A DNA stretch of 16,298 bases from an uncultured Eubacteriales bacterium (GCA_902475455.1 CABRZO010000035.1:1-16298); one strand, 5' to 3'. Shown: positions 1 to 7,491, counted from the stretch's first letter. Program-made: numbers and translations. Notes: generated from the letters alone by a model not told the origin.

Positions 1-133
1 CCCCGAGAACACCTGGGAGGACAAGGAGGCCTATGCCGCCACCGCCAAGAAGCTGGCTGCCTCTTTTGTGGAGAACTTCAAGAAGTACACCCACATGTCC
101 GATGAGGTTGTTGCCGCTGGCCCCAAGGCCTGA
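1..133 (+). CDS. pckA: Phosphoenolpyruvate carboxykinase (ATP), C-terminal end
   Basis: Only the last 43 codons are present (reading frame from base 2, stop TGA at 131-133). The peptide carries an acidic/basic helix ending in SFVENFKKYT and finishes in VAAGPKA. This matches the C-terminus of ATP-dependent PEP carboxykinases, where 'L..LF..NF.KY......V.AAGP' is typical. By family knowledge the enzyme interconverts oxaloacetate plus ATP and PEP plus CO2 in the cytoplasm; in anaerobic gut Clostridia it may run in either direction. The catalytic part lies outside the window, so the assignment rests on the tail alone. A strong terminator follows 40 bases after the stop, so it is the last gene of its transcript. 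Confidence 0.85.
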   Translation, partial: PENTWEDKEAYAATAKKLAASFVENFKKYTHMSDEVVAAGPKA

Positions 134-173
134 GGCATCACCTCACCTGCTCAAGTGCTAACTTGATCTGACA

Positions 174-207
174 ACAACCCTGCCATACAATGGCAGGGTT
201 GTTTTTT
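174..207 (+). terminator. Intrinsic terminator after pckA
   Basis: A perfect 12-bp stem (ACAACCCTGCCA, 174-185, with TGGCAGGGTTGT, 191-202) encloses a 5-base loop and is followed by a run of six T (202-207). It ends the pckA transcript. Confidence 0.9.
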
Positions 208-258
208 ACCGACGGTATATTACACTAATGCTATCTAACGCTCCGAGGTGAACCTGAG

Positions 259-750
259 ATGAAACGCCCCAAAGCAAGGCAGCCTAAAACCCGGCGGGAC
301 TATACTTTATATGCCGCTATCTTGCTGGCTGTGGCGTTGGTGGCTTTCTGCTGCACCTCCATCGGCTGGTTTTTATGGCGGCACACCCAGTTTCAAGACT
401 TCGTTTCCGCCCTGTCGGAGAGCACCACCTACGCCTATGAAAACGACTGCCTCACCACGCTGGAGGGCGATACGCCACAGCCTGCGGATCGGGATGACTG
501 TTATCCCCTCTATATCCTGCTCTCCGACGCCCAGGGCAGAGGGTGGCGCAATCCCCCGGAGGAGGTTCCCCTGCTGACACTGGCCTATGGGGACGGGTCA
601 ACACTGGAATTCTGGCCGGTGGAGCTGAAGGGAGACACCCAGCGGGAGACCGGCATCCTGTTTCGCTTCACCTCTCCCCAGGGCCGGGTGTGGATGTATG
701 ACACGGACCACTTTGGCCCTAACACCCTGGAAAAATTGTTTCTTGCCTAA
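259..750 (+). CDS. Small membrane-anchored protein of unknown function
   Basis: 163 aa. I do not recognise the family. The N-terminus is very basic (residues 1-14). One hydrophobic segment follows at about residues 18-41, then a soluble domain of about 120 residues, probably outside the cell by the positive-inside rule. The soluble part has two cysteines (in NDCLTT and DDCYPL) that could form a disulfide, and a beta-rich C-terminal half (LLTLAYGDGSTLEFWPVEL, then RVWMYDTD). The start is supported by a GAGGTG ribosome site at 245-250, 8 bases before the ATG. It stands alone between two terminators. A possible promoter (TTGTTT near 199, TACACT near 221) overlaps the upstream terminator and is weak. 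Confidence 0.8.
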   Translation: MKRPKARQPKTRRDYTLYAAILLAVALVAFCCTSIGWFLWRHTQFQDFVSALSESTTYAYENDCLTTLEGDTPQPADRDDCYPLYILLSDAQGRGWRNPPEEVPLLTLAYGDGSTLEFWPVELKGDTQRETGILFRFTSPQGRVWMYDTDHFGPNTLEKLFLA

Positions 751-751
751 C

Positions 752-785
752 AAAAAAGGTCCTGGCCTGTGCCAGGACCTTTTTC
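752..785. terminator. Bidirectional terminator between convergent genes
   Basis: The stem GGTCCTGGC (758-766) pairs with GCCAGGACC (771-779) around a 4-base loop, with A6 on the left and T5 on the right. It can therefore stop transcription from both sides: the membrane protein ending at 750 and the DUF4349 lipoprotein ending at 797. Confidence 0.9.
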
Positions 786-796
786 GTTATCGACGC

Positions 797-1750
797 TTAC
801 TGATTGTCTTGTTCTGGCTGCGCTTCCCCAGAGACCGGGGGCAGCTTTCCGGCTTTCTTACGGCGTCTCCGGCGCACCAGCAGAGTTACCACCACAGCCA
901 CCACCGCCAGGAAAATCAACACGCCGATGAGATTGCTGACCATCCAGACCAGCAAATCGGCACAGCCCTGGCTAAAATTCTCCAGGCCCCTTGTAAAGCC
1001 TCTGGACAGCCGTTCTCCCAGGGTCGGGTTCACACCTTCGCTGAAGGTATTGACCTGCTGAAGGCTGATATAGACCGTAGAATAGTCGATGAGGCTGTCA
1101 TAGTGGTTTTTCTGCCCACTCAGATCCTCAATCTCATACTCCACCTCGGAGATGGCGCTCTCAATGGTGATGATGTCCTCCATGTTCTCCGCCTGGGCCA
1201 GGAGGCTTTGGAGTCGGTCCAGTTTGATCTGAAGGGTTTCCAGCCGGTTTTCGATGTCGGCATAGATTTCCCCCACGTCATCTACGGTGGTGCTCTGGTA
1301 GGTGACCTTGCAACCCTCCCAGTCAGTGACCGAGTTGAGAAATGCCTCATACTGTTCGCTGGGCACCCGAACAGTATAATCGGCTGTCTGCCAGTTGGTC
1401 TCATGATAGACCTCTTGGCGCTCCAGATAGCCGCCGTGGGCGTTCACCAGCTCCTCAAGCCCCGCCATGGCGGTATTCAGATCGGTACACTCCAGAGACA
1501 GGTTACCGGTATAGATCAGCTTGGCGTCACTGGGCCGGGTTACAGCACCTCCATCGCTCTGGGCCTCCTGGGTTGCAAAGCCGTAATCGCCGATGCCGGC
1601 GTCTTCGGCCACCGCCATTTCCGCTTCTCCGGCGGCAGCCGGGGCCATGGACCCGTTGGCGGCGCTGCCGGAGCTGGCGCCGCAGCCCGCCAGCAGAGTG
1701 GTCAAAAGGGTCAGGGCTAACAGCAAGGAAAACAAGCGCATGCGTTTCAT
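797..1750 (-). CDS. DUF4349 domain lipoprotein
   Basis: 317 aa. The start at 1750 is preferred over an in-frame ATG at 1837: it has an AAAGGAGC site about 9 bases upstream and gives a proper lipoprotein signal peptide (basic KRMR, hydrophobic core, lipobox LLAGC with the lipidated Cys at residue 23). A low-complexity Ala/Gly/Ser linker follows (24-60). The DUF4349-type domain covers about residues 75-265, with a central coiled coil at 150-205 (EIYADIENRLETLQIKL region). One transmembrane segment lies at 267-293, followed by an Arg/Lys-rich stop-transfer tail. By family knowledge these are surface proteins of unknown biochemical role. Having both a lipid anchor and a C-terminal membrane span would hold the domain at the membrane from both ends. 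It shares its terminator with the gene at 259-750. No clear promoter is visible. Confidence 0.85.
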   Translation of the reverse strand: MKRMRLFSLLLALTLLTTLLAGCGASSGSAANGSMAPAAAGEAEMAVAEDAGIGDYGFATQEAQSDGGAVTRPSDAKLIYTGNLSLECTDLNTAMAGLEELVNAHGGYLERQEVYHETNWQTADYTVRVPSEQYEAFLNSVTDWEGCKVTYQSTTVDDVGEIYADIENRLETLQIKLDRLQSLLAQAENMEDIITIESAISEVEYEIEDLSGQKNHYDSLIDYSTVYISLQQVNTFSEGVNPTLGERLSRGFTRGLENFSQGCADLLVWMVSNLIGVLIFLAVVAVVVTLLVRRRRRKKAGKLPPVSGEAQPEQDNQ

Positions 1751-1872
1751 AACACTCAAGCTCCTTTCTCTTTGGCTTTCTGTCTCTTTGACGGAGCAGA
1801 CGCAAAAAAGTTCCCGCTTGGAACGAATTTTTTTCACAGCGGGGGCACACTAGGGGACGAGGTGGATTTCAA

Positions 1873-2049
1873 ATGAAACAGCAATATGAAAATCTCAGCG
1901 ATCTGCTCCAGACCAGCGTCCCGGCGGAGGCCTTCTGGGCCCAGCTGCCCGAGTGGATCCAGCAGCGGGCCATGGACCATCAGAATCAAATCTGCAGCAC
2001 CAAGGAGCTTCGGGCCTTTGTCCGCAGCTGCCAGCGGGAGGAATCATAA
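1873..2049 (+). CDS. 58-aa protein of unknown function
   Basis: 58 aa, ATG at 1873, stop TAA at 2047-2049. A GAGGTGG ribosome site lies at 1859-1865. The product is hydrophilic and probably helical, with two tryptophans (FWAQLPEWIQQRA) and two cysteines; it has no signal peptide or membrane segment. Its stop overlaps the start of the next gene by one base (TAATG), a sign of translational coupling. I do not recognise a family. That it is a gene rests on the ribosome site, the coupling, and the terminator right after the pair. Confidence 0.7.
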   Translation: MKQQYENLSDLLQTSVPAEAFWAQLPEWIQQRAMDHQNQICSTKELRAFVRSCQREES

Positions 2050-2252
2050 TGGCAAAAAAGGAAGCACCCGATAAGCGTAAGAAGCTGCCCATCGACTATA
2101 TGCCCAACATTTCCAATGTGGCCTCCAGCTCCGAGTGCACCGGTATCGTGCCCACCCAGCCTCAGTCCGAAGAGGAACTAGAGTCCTATCTGGATCTCTA
2201 TTCCACCTCCTTGCCTCCGGTATGGCAGGAAGATGAGGAAGAAGAGATCTGA
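2049..2252 (+). CDS. 67-aa acidic-tailed protein of unknown function
   Basis: 67 aa, ATG at 2049 sharing its A with the preceding stop; the ribosome site GGAGGAAT (2038-2045) lies inside the upstream gene. The N-terminus is Lys/Arg-rich (MAKKEAPDKRKKLP), the middle is polar with a single Cys, and the end is strongly acidic (EDEEEEI). It has no membrane segment. The charge split suggests a small adaptor or a protein that binds nucleic acid or another protein, but that is a guess. It is the second gene of a two-gene unit ended by the hairpin at 2261-2298. Confidence 0.7.
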   Translation: MAKKEAPDKRKKLPIDYMPNISNVASSSECTGIVPTQPQSEEELESYLDLYSTSLPPVWQEDEEEEI

Positions 2253-2260
2253 ACAAACAA

Positions 2261-2298
2261 AGAGGGCTATGCACAAAAGTGCATAGCCCTCTCCTTTT
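2261..2298. terminator. Terminator of the small-gene pair, shared by both strands
   Basis: A perfect 14-bp stem AGAGGGCTATGCAC / GTGCATAGCCCTCT (2261-2274 and 2279-2292) has an AAAA loop, followed by CC and T5 on the plus strand. On the minus strand the tail is TTTGTTTGTT, a weaker but plausible terminator for the fusion gene ending at 2298. Confidence 0.85.
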
Positions 2299-3434
2299 TA
2301 CAAAATAGGCCGTTCCATCAGATATAGCGGAACCGGAGAATCAGAGGCCATACCGATCTTCTGGAAGCCCTGACGCTGATAAAAACGGAAGGCGGTGCCG
2401 TTTTCCGGGGCGCACCGGAGCCGGATGGCGGTCCGACCCATAGCCCGATAGACGGACACAGCCTGTCCCAGCAATTGGACGCCATTGCCTCGCTTCCGGT
2501 GCTGAGGGTCTACATAGTAGAAGGGTATCGCGCCCACTCCCTCGTCGGCACCCCGCTCATAGTCCAGCTCCAGGATTCCGGCGGGTTCTTCCCCCACCAT
2601 GACGATCTGGACCGCTGTCCGATCGTAACCACTGTGCTTCAAGGCCGCTGACAGAAAGGCAGGGCCGTCAAAATGCTCCATGGTACCGTGGCTGCTGAGC
2701 CACCCCTCCCGGCGGTAGGCCAAGTAACGGTCCTGCTCCGTCTCCGGGTTCCAGGGCCGGAACCAGAACAGACTGTCATAGTCCTTGCCTTCACCGTCTG
2801 CTCTGGGAGCAGCCGCCAGGGCATCCGGCGTCAAATGGGTGGTGTCGTTATACCACTTCACCTGAATGTCATCGCCCTCCGCCTCCAGGTAAGACACCGC
2901 GGTATTATTGCCCTCAGGCAGATACCACTCAGGGGTCTCGGGCCGGTGGAGCAGCCGGGTCAGCAGATTCCGAATCGCGGTACCGTGGCTGAACACGGCG
3001 ATGGTTCGATTGGGATTTTCTGAAATGATCCGCCGCAGCGTTTTCTCCATCCGGTCTGTCACCTGCCCCAGAGGCTCTCCCCCGGGGGCGCACCAGTCGG
3101 GACAGCCGCTCTGGAACAGCTCCATCTGATCCCGCTGGGTCAGAAATATCTTTCCGAAAGGCTGGTCCTCCCAGTCCCCCAGATCCACCTCCCGCAGCCC
3201 AGGCTCCCGGTGGAGCTCCAATTGCTTGGGCAGATAGATGGACTCGGCGGTCTGGCAGGTGCGCCGCAGGTCGCTGGCATAGACGGCGTCAATGTGAATG
3301 GGGGCAAAGCGCTCCCGCAGGCAGGCGATCTGCCGGCGGCCCAGGGCGGTAACCGGGCTGTCATACTGGCCGTGAATGCGCTTGAAGTAATTGCCCTCCG
3401 CCTGGGCGTGGCGGATCAGGTAAATTGTGGTCAT
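2298..3434 (-). CDS. Histidine phosphatase - GNAT acetyltransferase fusion
   Basis: 378 aa, two domains. Residues 1-205 are a histidine phosphatase (phosphoglycerate-mutase superfamily): the catalytic motif is LIRHAQ (R8, H9; most members have RHG, here RHA), the second Arg is near 57-58, the acid is at E82 (REVDLGDWE) and the second His at H150 (FSHGTAIRN). Residues 225-378 are a GNAT N-acetyltransferase: acetyl-CoA loop RKRGNG at 313-318 and a typical C-terminal pattern ENGTAFRFYQRQGF. The first domain should remove a phosphate through a phospho-His intermediate; the second should acetylate an amine. Substrates cannot be read from the sequence. It begins 50 bases after pyrD on the same strand and may be read through from the pyr operon. 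The ribosome site is weak (GGAA in ACGGAACGAAAC). Confidence 0.85.
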   Translation of the reverse strand: MTTIYLIRHAQAEGNYFKRIHGQYDSPVTALGRRQIACLRERFAPIHIDAVYASDLRRTCQTAESIYLPKQLELHREPGLREVDLGDWEDQPFGKIFLTQRDQMELFQSGCPDWCAPGGEPLGQVTDRMEKTLRRIISENPNRTIAVFSHGTAIRNLLTRLLHRPETPEWYLPEGNNTAVSYLEAEGDDIQVKWYNDTTHLTPDALAAAPRADGEGKDYDSLFWFRPWNPETEQDRYLAYRREGWLSSHGTMEHFDGPAFLSAALKHSGYDRTAVQIVMVGEEPAGILELDYERGADEGVGAIPFYYVDPQHRKRGNGVQLLGQAVSVYRAMGRTAIRLRCAPENGTAFRFYQRQGFQKIGMASDSPVPLYLMERPIL

Positions 3435-3465
3435 GTTTCGTTCCGTTCTTTCTTTCTAAGCTACT

Positions 3466-3493
3466 AAAACCCTGGATGAGCAAATCACCAGGG
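3466..3493 (-). terminator. Possible weak terminator at the end of pyrD
   Basis: On the minus strand CCCTGG and CCAGGG (3488-3493 and 3470-3475) can pair around a 12-base loop and are followed by TTTT. The hairpin includes the pyrD stop codon. The stem is short and the T-run has only four bases, so it may only partly separate pyrD from the downstream fusion gene. Confidence 0.35.
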
Positions 3494-4405
3494 GATCACC
3501 TGGCCGGTGAGCTGGGATACTCTGTCCAGCCCCTGCTCCGCGGCGATGGCAGCCAGGCCGTCCCGGACCTTCAGGGGAGCATAGGGATCCGCAAAGCAGG
3601 CGGTGCCCACCGCCACGGCGGTGGCGCCGGCCAGCATCAGCTGGGCCGCGTCCTCTCCCTTGGCCACGCCACCCATACCCAGCACCGGGATTTTGACGGC
3701 ATTGGACACCTCCCAGACCATCCGCACCGCCACCGGCAGCACAGCGGGGCCCGAGAGGCCGCCGGTATTCATGTGGAGAATGGGCCGGTGGGTTTTTACA
3801 TCGATCCGCATCCCCCGGAGGGTGTTGATCAGGGAGACGGCATCGGCGCCGGCATCCTCCACCGCCCGGGCGATCTCGGTGATGTCGGTGACGTTGGGGG
3901 ACAGCTTCACCATCACCGGGACGGTGGAATGTTTCTTGGCCTCGGCAGTGACCTCGGCGGCCATGGCGGGCACCACCCCGTACTGGAGGCCGCCGGCCTT
4001 CACATTGGGGCAGGAGATGTTGACCTCGATCATGTCCACCCCGGCCTCGGAGAGCTTGGCGCACATGATGCCGTACTCCTCCGGGGTATTGCCGGAGATG
4101 TTGGCGATGATCCGCAGATCATGCTTTTTCAGCTCCGGCAGCTCATGGGCAATAAAACCGTCTACACCGGGGTTTTGAAGGCCCACGGAATTGAGAATGC
4201 CCATGGGGGTCTCGGCGATCCGGGGCGGCGGGTTGCCCTCTCGACGATGAAGGGTGAGGCCCTTGACGCAGATGCCGCCCAGCTCGTCGATGGGATAGAA
4301 CTGGCCGTACTCCCGACCAAAGCCAAAGGTACCGGAGGCCACCACCACCGGGTTTTTCATGGTCATCCCCGCCAGGGTGACGGACAGATCCACTTGCTTA
4401 CTCAT
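3485..4405 (-). CDS. pyrD: Dihydroorotate dehydrogenase B (NAD+), catalytic subunit
   Basis: 306 aa, the usual length for class 1B. It oxidises dihydroorotate to orotate with FMN (fourth step of UMP synthesis) and passes electrons to the PyrK subunit. Visible signatures: ASGTFGFG near residue 24 (FMN/substrate region), the NSVGLQNPG loop at 72-80, and the catalytic cysteine C132 in NISCPN, where a Cys (not Ser) base is the class 1 hallmark. Late glycine motifs MGGVAKGEDA and GATAVAVGTA bind FMN phosphate. The start ATG overlaps the end of pyrK by 8 bases, with a GGAGGTG site inside pyrK, so the two subunits are translationally coupled, as suits a fixed-ratio complex. Confidence 0.96.
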   Translation of the reverse strand: MSKQVDLSVTLAGMTMKNPVVVASGTFGFGREYGQFYPIDELGGICVKGLTLHRREGNPPPRIAETPMGILNSVGLQNPGVDGFIAHELPELKKHDLRIIANISGNTPEEYGIMCAKLSEAGVDMIEVNISCPNVKAGGLQYGVVPAMAAEVTAEAKKHSTVPVMVKLSPNVTDITEIARAVEDAGADAVSLINTLRGMRIDVKTHRPILHMNTGGLSGPAVLPVAVRMVWEVSNAVKIPVLGMGGVAKGEDAAQLMLAGATAVAVGTACFADPYAPLKVRDGLAAIAAEQGLDRVSQLTGQVIPW

Positions 4406-5156
4406 CCCAGCTCACCTCCTCGGCGTCAAAGACAGGGCCGTCCTTGCAGACGTGGCGATAGGCCCCGTCGGCGCTCTTGCAGGCGCAGACCAGGCAGGCA
4501 CCGATGCCGCAGCCCATCCGCTCCTCCATGCTGACCTGACAGGCCACCCCGTGCTTTTGGGCGGCGGCGTAGACGGTCTTCAGCATGATCTTGGGGCCGC
4601 AGGCCAGCACCGCCTCAATCTCCGGGTGCTCGGTCAGGGCAGTATCCACAATGGTGGCCACAAAGCCGTGGGTGCCCAGGGTGCCGTCATCGCTGGCCAG
4701 ATAGACCTGCTCACAGCTCTCCTGGAACTCCTCCACCAGCATGGCCTTGTCCGCCCCCCGGAAGCCCAGGCAGGCGATGGCCCCGGCGGGGGCCTTCTGG
4801 GCGGTGTTCAGCATGGGGGGCACGCCGATGCCGCCTCCCGCCACCAGCACCTTACCCTGAGGGAAGGTGAAGCCGTGGCCCAGGGGACCCAGCACGTCCA
4901 GGCTTTCGCCGACCTGGCGACGGGCCAGCCAGTCGGTGCCCTCACCCCGGACCTCAAAGACCACGTTGAGCTTTCCTTCCCCGGCCCGACAGATGGAGAT
5001 GGGGCGGCGGAGCAGCAGGCCCTCACCGCATTTGATGTTGACGAACTGGCCCACCTGGGCGGCGTCCGCCATCTCTCCGGCCTCCAGCCAGAGGGAGACG
5101 GCGTCGGCGTTCAGGCGCTCCACAGATAGGATTTTACAAAGTTTCTGGATGGGCAC
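4398..5156 (-). CDS. pyrK: Dihydroorotate dehydrogenase B, electron transfer subunit
   Basis: 252 aa. It carries FAD and a [2Fe-2S] cluster and moves electrons from the PyrD FMN to NAD+. Seen in order: an N-terminal flavin barrel with RRPISI at 50-55 (FAD contact), a nucleotide-binding AGGGIGVPPM at 106-115, CGP at 186-188, and C-terminal cysteines C216, C221, C224 and C237 spaced C-x4-C-x2-C-x12-C, the PyrK-type iron-sulfur motif. The start codon is GTG (5154-5156), supported by an AAAGGAGGG site about 8 bases upstream and by the family N-terminus. It lies 15 bases after pyrF. Confidence 0.95.
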   Translation of the reverse strand: MPIQKLCKILSVERLNADAVSLWLEAGEMADAAQVGQFVNIKCGEGLLLRRPISICRAGEGKLNVVFEVRGEGTDWLARRQVGESLDVLGPLGHGFTFPQGKVLVAGGGIGVPPMLNTAQKAPAGAIACLGFRGADKAMLVEEFQESCEQVYLASDDGTLGTHGFVATIVDTALTEHPEIEAVLACGPKIMLKTVYAAAQKHGVACQVSMEERMGCGIGACLVCACKSADGAYRHVCKDGPVFDAEEVSWDE

Positions 5157-5171
5157 AGCGGCTCCCTCCTT

Positions 5172-6095
5172 TTATTGAATGGTGATAAAGCGGCAGATGT
5201 CCTCCCGCATGGCGATGGCAGCATCCCGGGCTGCCTGCTGATAGTCCTGGCCGTTGTTGCCGGTCTTCTTCCAGGCGCACATAATGCCCCGGGAGGAGTT
5301 GACGATGGCGCCGTGGCCGTTGGCATCGAAGGCGTACTGGACATCTTCAGCGGTGCCACCCTGGGCGCCGTAGCCGGGCACCAGGAAGAAGGTGTGGGGC
5401 AGTTGAGCGCGCAGCAGCTTGATCTGCTCGGGATAGGTGGCGCCGGTGACGGCACCCACCCGGTTATAGCCGTACTCGCCTACGAAGTCCCCGGCCCACT
5501 GTTCCGTAAGCCGGCCCATGACCTCGTAGATGTGCTGATCGCCGCACATCTGGTCCTGCAGGTCCACGGCGGACTTGTTGGAGGTGCGCACCAGGGCAAA
5601 CACGCACTTGTCGTACTTCTCGCAGTCCTTCAGAAAGGGAGAGATGGCGTCGCTGCCCATGTAGCCGTTCAGGGTGACGCAGTCGGCGTCAAAGGTGGCG
5701 AAGGTGCTCTCCCCCACCACGGTGCGGCCCAGCCAGCCCTCGCTGTAAGCGGTGGCGGTGGCGCCGATGTCCCCCCGCTTGATATCCGCCACCACATAGA
5801 GGCCCTTGCTCTTGGCGTACTGGATGGTGCGCTCCAGCATCTCCATGCCCCGCCAGCCCAGGTTCTCATAGTAGGCGGACTGGGGCTTCACCGCCGGCAC
5901 CACATCGCACAAGGCGTCGATGAGGCCGCAGTTGAACTCATAGATGGCCTCCACCCCGGCCTGAAGGCTCTCGCCATACTGGGCGGTGTACTTGGCCAGA
6001 ATGTGCTCCGGCACATACTCCACCCGGGCGTCCAGCCCGGCGATGGTGGGGTTCTGCTTCTCAATAATCTTCTTTTGTAACACGTCAAAGGACAT
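5172..6095 (-). CDS. pyrF: Orotidine 5'-phosphate decarboxylase
   Basis: 307 aa. It decarboxylates OMP to UMP, the last step of the pathway. The catalytic Asp-x-Lys motif is VADIKRGDIG (D104, K106, D109). LVPGYGAQGG near residues 237-246 is the phosphate-binding turn. The length fits the long-form subfamily (about 270-310 aa, found in Clostridia, mycobacteria and myxobacteria) rather than the 230-240 aa Bacillus/E. coli form. Its ATG overlaps the pyrC stop by one base (TGATG), showing translational coupling, with a GGAGGAAAA ribosome site inside pyrC. Confidence 0.96.
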   Translation of the reverse strand: MSFDVLQKKIIEKQNPTIAGLDARVEYVPEHILAKYTAQYGESLQAGVEAIYEFNCGLIDALCDVVPAVKPQSAYYENLGWRGMEMLERTIQYAKSKGLYVVADIKRGDIGATATAYSEGWLGRTVVGESTFATFDADCVTLNGYMGSDAISPFLKDCEKYDKCVFALVRTSNKSAVDLQDQMCGDQHIYEVMGRLTEQWAGDFVGEYGYNRVGAVTGATYPEQIKLLRAQLPHTFFLVPGYGAQGGTAEDVQYAFDANGHGAIVNSSRGIMCAWKKTGNNGQDYQQAARDAAIAMREDICRFITIQ

Positions 6096-7381
6096 CAGTT
6101 TTCTCCTCCATCCTGATAAACAATGGTTCCGGAAACGATGGTATATTTCACTTTTCCCTTCAAAGTCCGGCCGTTGAAGGGGGTATTCCGACCCTTAGAG
6201 GCAAATTTGGAGGCGTCCACCACCCACTCTTCGTTGGGATCAAAGATGGTGAGATCCGCGTCGCTGCCCACGCTGAGCCGCCCCTTTTCCAGGTTCAGGA
6301 TCCGGGCCGGGTTGACGGTCATCTTGGCGATAACCTCCGGCAGGGTCATCTCCCCGGTGTGGTAGAGCTGGGTCAGGGAAATACCCAGGGAGGTCTCAAG
6401 ACCCACCATGCCGCTGGGGGCCTGCTCCAGACCCCGGGCCTTCTCCTCCTCCGAGTGTGGGGCGTGGTCGGTGACGATGCAGTCGATGGTGCCGTCCTTC
6501 AGTCCCGCCAGAATGGCCGCCACATCCCGGGTGGTCCGCAGGGGCGGATTGACCCGGGCCATGGCACCCTGCTCCAGAATCTCCCGCTGGTTCAGGGTGA
6601 AGTACTGGGGGCAGGTCTCGCAGGTGATTTTGACCCCCTTCTTCTTGTACTTCCGGACGATGTCCACCGCCCGGCCGGTGGAGATATGGCAGATATGCAC
6701 AGCGGTCTGGGTCTCCTCCGCCAGCATGGCGTCCCGCATCACCATAATCTCCTCGGCAATGGCGGGGCGGCCGTGGATGCCCAGCTGCCGGGAGATCCGG
6801 CCCTCGTTGACGGCGTAGTTCTTCACCATGTCCGCATCCTCACAGTGAGTCAACACCGTCAAACCCGCCCGGCTGGCGCAGATCAGGGCATCCCGCATCA
6901 GATTGGCGTTCTGGACCGGCACGCCGTCGTCGGAGAGGGCCACAGCGCCGGCCTGTTTCAGTGCCTTGGCGTCGGTGAGGGTTTCGCCCTTCTCCCCCAT
7001 GGAGACCGCCCCGATGGGCAGCACATTGACGCCGCTGCCCTGCCGGGACCGCTCCAGCACATAGGAGATCATCTCCGGGCAGTCCACGGTGGGCTTGGTG
7101 TTGGGCATACAGGTGACGGTGGTAAAGCCGCCGTGGGCGGCGGCGTTGGAGCCGGAGATAATATCCTCCTTGTAAGTAAAGCCCGGATCCCGGAAATGCA
7201 CATGCATGTCGATGAGTCCCGGGGCAACGGCCAGCCCGGCGGCCTCCACCACCTGGGCCTCCCCATCCTCCAGGTTGGGGCCGATGGCGGCCACCTGGCC
7301 GTCCTCAATCAAAATATCCGTAATCTGCTCTGAATTGAGCACAGGGTCGATCAAAGTTCCGTTTTTGATGAGCAATTTCAT
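6095..7381 (-). CDS. pyrC: Dihydroorotase
   Basis: 428 aa, the standard length for class I dihydroorotases. It cyclises carbamoyl-aspartate to dihydroorotate. Metal and catalytic residues are visible: DMHVHFRDPG (H60, H62), the D151-D152 pair in LSDDG, H179 in LTHCED, H232 in HICHISTG, and the catalytic aspartate D305 in VTDHAPHS. The C-terminal beta strand region GSDADLTIFDP is typical of amidohydrolases. It is the first gene of the operon pyrC-pyrF-pyrK-pyrD. carA, carB, pyrB and pyrE are not in the window. The leader is only about 35-40 bases, so there is no room for a PyrR-type attenuator. Confidence 0.96.
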   Translation of the reverse strand: MKLLIKNGTLIDPVLNSEQITDILIEDGQVAAIGPNLEDGEAQVVEAAGLAVAPGLIDMHVHFRDPGFTYKEDIISGSNAAAHGGFTTVTCMPNTKPTVDCPEMISYVLERSRQGSGVNVLPIGAVSMGEKGETLTDAKALKQAGAVALSDDGVPVQNANLMRDALICASRAGLTVLTHCEDADMVKNYAVNEGRISRQLGIHGRPAIAEEIMVMRDAMLAEETQTAVHICHISTGRAVDIVRKYKKKGVKITCETCPQYFTLNQREILEQGAMARVNPPLRTTRDVAAILAGLKDGTIDCIVTDHAPHSEEEKARGLEQAPSGMVGLETSLGISLTQLYHTGEMTLPEVIAKMTVNPARILNLEKGRLSVGSDADLTIFDPNEEWVVDASKFASKGRNTPFNGRTLKGKVKYTIVSGTIVYQDGGEN

Positions 7382-7425
7382 GGATGCGATCCCACACCTC
7401 GTTTCACACAGAATTTCACATTTAC

Positions 7426-7454
7426 ATTATAAAGCAAAGCGGTTTCAGAATCAA
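7426..7454 (-). promoter_or_regulatory. Sigma-A promoter of the pyr operon
   Basis: On the minus strand, TTGATT (7449-7454) and a perfect TATAAT (7426-7431) are separated by 17 bases. Transcription should start near 7419, giving a leader of under 40 bases before pyrC. Confidence 0.8.
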
Positions 7455-7477
7455 ATAAAATTCCGCCCCGGCCCCAT

Positions 7478-7491
7478 GTTTTGCGCAAAAC
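7478..7491. promoter_or_regulatory. 14-bp perfect palindrome in a divergent promoter region
   Basis: GTTTTGCGCAAAAC is its own reverse complement. It lies 24 bases upstream of the pyrC -35 box and 30 bases before the ribosome site of the divergent small gene. A symmetric site in this position could be an operator. No regulator is known to me for this exact sequence, so this is a candidate only. Confidence 0.35.

Noticed and set aside
698..1720. A plus-strand frame of 340 codons after the first small gene
   Set aside because: It crosses a strong terminator and runs antisense to the DUF4349 lipoprotein, which has a lipobox, a ribosome site and clear domain structure.
3425..6080. Long plus-strand frames opposite pyrD, pyrK and pyrF
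   Set aside because: Same antisense effect; all conserved catalytic motifs are on the minus strand.
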